From an uncultured Victivallales bacterium (GTDB taxonomy: Bacteria > Verrucomicrobiota > Lentisphaeria > Oligosphaerales > JAFGRS01), in assembly GCA_903834675.1 (NCBI GenBank), contig CAILKC010000711.1, forward strand, positions 1 through 7,257: 7,257 bases of DNA. Direction: 5' to 3'. A model generated the notes under the pieces. The model searched no databases. It saw nothing but the letters and a program-made list of their open reading frames with translations, and was not told the origin of the DNA. Of the stretch, positions 5,638 to 7,257 are shown piece by piece; within the stretch, counting starts at the first letter, position 1; every line of letters begins with the position of its first letter. The position numbers and the translations under genes are program-made.

Positions 5638-6235
5638 CTTTTTCAGATGACACCGGGAAAAGCAGGAGCGGCAAGCGCACGGCCGGGTCGGGCAGACGTG
5701 GCCGGACGAACCGCGGCGGTACGACGGCCGGCCGACTTCTGCCAAAGTCCAGGCCCGGGACGTAGTCCTGGGTGAAGCGCAAGCCGAGCGGGTCGGCCTT
5801 CACCGGCAGGGGGTTCGGCAATGCCCGGCCGTCGGCGGGCTGGGCCTCGCGCTGCCGGGTGCGGAAGTAGTGATCGCTGTCCTGGTAGAGCGCGTTGAAC
5901 TCGGTCTGGCTGATCTTGCCGTCGCCGTCCTTGTCGAGCTGCTTGAGGGCAGCCCGATTCAGAAAGGCCTTGTACTCGGCCTGCGTGATGACGCTGTCGC
6001 GGTTCACGTCGAAGCGCTCGAAGGTCTGCGCATTCCGCAACTCCGCCTTCGTCACCTTGCCATCGCCATCTCGGTCATAGCGCTCGAAGACGCCGGCGGC
6101 GGGCACCTGGGCGCAGCCGCTGTGTGCGAAGCCCGACACAAAGGCTCCGGCGAGGAGCGCGAGCCCAAGCCCTGATCTCCCGATCCATGACCGCCCTTCG
6201 GCCTTCGCCCTGCTTGCCTGTGTTTGTGTCGCCAT
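5633..6235 (-). CDS. Secreted three-EF-hand calcium-binding protein
   Basis: A 200-residue protein. A hydrophobic segment at 22-38 (LGLALLAGAFVSGFA) followed by HSGC41AQ indicates export. Cys41 recalls a lipobox, but His at -3 is not standard, so lipoprotein status is doubtful. Three EF-hand loops follow in tandem: D54-x-D-x-D-G...E65, D76-x-N-x-D-S...E87 and D101-x-D-x-D-G...E112. The first and third fit the calcium-loop consensus fully, while the second has Asn78 and Ser81. The remaining 85 residues are Pro/Arg-rich with no recognised domain. ATG 6235 is preferred over an in-frame TTG at 6250 because GGAAGG lies 7 bp upstream. It is 141 bp downstream of, and co-directional with, an esterase that also carries EF-hands. 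Partner and substrate are unknown. The stop codon falls inside a dyad of the mobile element's promoter region, so the original C-terminus may have been altered. Confidence 0.8.
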   Translation of the reverse strand: MATQTQASRAKAEGRSWIGRSGLGLALLAGAFVSGFAHSGCAQVPAAGVFERYDRDGDGKVTKAELRNAQTFERFDVNRDSVITQAEYKAFLNRAALKQLDKDGDGKISQTEFNALYQDSDHYFRTRQREAQPADGRALPNPLPVKADPLGLRFTQDYVPGLDFGRSRPAVVPPRFVRPRLPDPAVRLPLLLFPVSSEKA

Positions 6236-6376
6236 AGGTGCGCCTTCCAACTGGACTTGTGTCTGCCGCCGACGACGGTCCCTGACCCGCGCCGCGGGCC
6301 ACGGCGACGCCCGCCATTCACAGCAGTACTACTCTGTAAGTGGGCGCTTAGTTACATTCGGCTGGCCCCCGGTCGG
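6236..6376. other. Intergenic gap between the esterase and the EF-hand gene
   Basis: 141 bp with the ribosome site of the EF-hand gene at its end. I found no convincing terminator or promoter, so read-through from the esterase gene is plausible. A small GC dyad (CCCGC/GCGGG near 6287-6298) has no T-run. Confidence 0.4.
6243..6248 (-). promoter_or_regulatory. Ribosome binding site of the EF-hand protein gene
   Basis: GGAAGG on the minus strand, 7 bp before ATG 6235, decides for this start over the upstream in-frame TTG, which itself overlaps the site. Confidence 0.55.
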
Positions 6377-7257
6377 TCACGGCTCGTCCGCTGCACGGAC
6401 GCCCGTTCGACAGCGGTGGAGTTGGGTGGGGCCGTCGCCGACGAGGGTGTAGTAGACGAACAGCTCGGACTCGCCGACGAGGGCGCCGTCCTGCAGGAAC
6501 TCGGGGTCGAGATAGGAGACCTCCCCCAGCCCCAGATGCTGGTCGTCGGGTACCCAGGCAGCGGCGGCCCTCGGTTGGGTGGCCGGAGGCGCTTCAGCCG
6601 CCTTCTGAACCGGCTGTTCGCGCTGGAAGTAGAGGTTCAGTTCTTCAGGGCTGACAGCCCCGTCCCGGTCGGCGTCGATCCGGTCGAAGAGGAAGGGGTT
6701 CGCGCTCATCTCCTCGCGGGTGATGCGGTCGTCGCCATCCTTGTCGAACTGACGCATGAGAATCCGTGTGCGGTAGGCTTCGAGCTGGCGTGCGGACTCC
6801 GCAGCCGCCACGCCCTCGGCCTGCAGCACGCGCTCGCGGCCGAGACCGGGCGCGAGGGTCCCTTTGCGTACGCCCTCGATGAACTCCATGGCTGCCTTGG
6901 CCACCGGGTCGTCCGCCGCCCCGAACTCGGTCATTAGCGACTGATGCTCCCGGAAGGACGAGGCATCCACGGCCTCGGCCCGGGTGCCGGCACGGCGCAG
7001 CGCGTCGGCGAACGCGTCCAGGCCCCGTTTCTTGTTCGCGATCGCCGGGCCGTAGGCCACGACCATGAGGAACGGCGGGATGCCCTTGCCGTTGGCGGCG
7101 TGCACGATGGGTGAGGCGTCGGCCCACGCCGCCGGGTCATCGCCGAAGGCGTCGCGGTAGGGGCTGTCGGCGCGGCGGTCGTTGGCGGCCACGTCGCGGA
7201 TGTCCATGGCCGCCGAGTCGAGCGGGATCACGGCGCGCAGGATGGAGAGCGGCTTGC
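6377..7257 (-). CDS. Alpha/beta-hydrolase esterase fused to C-terminal EF-hands (partial, N-terminus outside window)
   Basis: The open frame runs from the right edge to TGA 6379-6377, about 292 residues visible. The first part has the C-terminal half of an alpha/beta-hydrolase of the carboxylesterase / BD-FAE-like kind: AVIPLDSAAMDI, then DPAAWADASPIVHAANGKGIPPFLMV, a helix ending ALRRAGTRAEAVDA, then SSFREHQSLMTEFG with the likely catalytic His, and DDPVAKAAMEFI. The nucleophile Ser elbow lies beyond the window. After this come two EF-hand loops, FDKDGDDRITREEM (Asp replaces the usual Gly at loop position 6) and IDADRDGAVSPEEL, then an Ala/Pro-rich linker and a C-terminal segment of about 60 residues (SYLDPEFLQDG; ELFVYYTLVGDG). 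The Asp commonly found after the PPFLxV strand is not evident (VAYGPAIANKK). It is probably exported like its relatives and co-transcribed with the EF-hand gene downstream. The substrate is unknown. Confidence 0.75.
   Translation of the reverse strand, partial: KPLSILRAVIPLDSAAMDIRDVAANDRRADSPYRDAFGDDPAAWADASPIVHAANGKGIPPFLMVVAYGPAIANKKRGLDAFADALRRAGTRAEAVDASSFREHQSLMTEFGAADDPVAKAAMEFIEGVRKGTLAPGLGRERVLQAEGVAAAESARQLEAYRTRILMRQFDKDGDDRITREEMSANPFLFDRIDADRDGAVSPEELNLYFQREQPVQKAAEAPPATQPRAAAAWVPDDQHLGLGEVSYLDPEFLQDGALVGESELFVYYTLVGDGPTQLHRCRTGVRAADEP

Noticed and set aside
3757..5640. Terminal inverted repeats and target duplication of the element
   Set aside because: Sequences at both proposed edges were compared by eye in both orientations without finding a convincing match, so none is annotated.
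1..7257. CRISPR array, tRNA or rRNA genes
   Set aside because: No regularly spaced direct repeats, tRNA-like cloverleaf or rRNA sequence was seen on either strand.

Overview
The window is GC-rich (clearly over 60% G+C by eye, with strong G/C bias at third codon positions). Its gene families are typical of heterotrophic bacteria of the Planctomycetota / Armatimonadota / Lentisphaerota kind: a secreted right-handed beta-helix protein with a pectate-lyase-3-type fold, an uroporphyrinogen-decarboxylase-like (URO-D superfamily) protein that is not HemE, an alpha/beta-hydrolase esterase fused to EF-hands, and a separate secreted EF-hand protein. The phylum is an inference from these families. No rRNA, tRNA or ribosomal protein gene is present to settle it.

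Layout. Left third, plus strand: the last 47 codons of an unrecognised gene (1-145), the exported beta-helix protein (220-2379) and the URO-D-like protein (2466-3500). Gaps of 74 and 86 bp and the shared strand make one transcription unit plausible. Middle (3501-5640): a scrambled mobile-element zone. It holds the C-terminal scrap of a minus-strand gene (about 3565-3690), the first ~15 codons of a VapB/RHH-type antitoxin (from 3709) that stops matching its family near 3754, a cluster of DNA dyads (3759-3843), and a minus-strand pair. The pair consists of a small HARE-HTH-like winged-helix protein (5228-5563) followed 2 bp later by an IS4-type DDE transposase (3856-5225) with a single frameshift near its N-terminus. 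An AT-rich promoter region with two overlapping inverted repeats (5596-5637) drives this pair. Right third, minus strand: a secreted three-EF-hand protein (5633-6235), downstream of an esterase/EF-hand fusion that runs off the window end (6377-7257).

How the genes relate. The left block looks like carbohydrate- or cell-surface-directed metabolism: an exported beta-helix protein with two N-terminal Ig/IPT-like domains, next to a cytosolic URO-D-superfamily protein of unknown substrate. The right block is a pair of EF-hand proteins, one joined to an esterase, both probably outside the cytoplasm. The middle is where mobile DNA has broken neighbouring genes: an antitoxin start with no remaining body and no toxin, and a gene tail with no head, lie against one end of the element. 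I could not identify terminal inverted repeats or a target-site duplication, so the element's exact ends are open.

The most notable feature is the two-gene architecture of the element: a winged-helix protein coupled to a DDE transposase under a dyad-rich promoter. I do not see a clearly new defence or biosynthetic system in this window.
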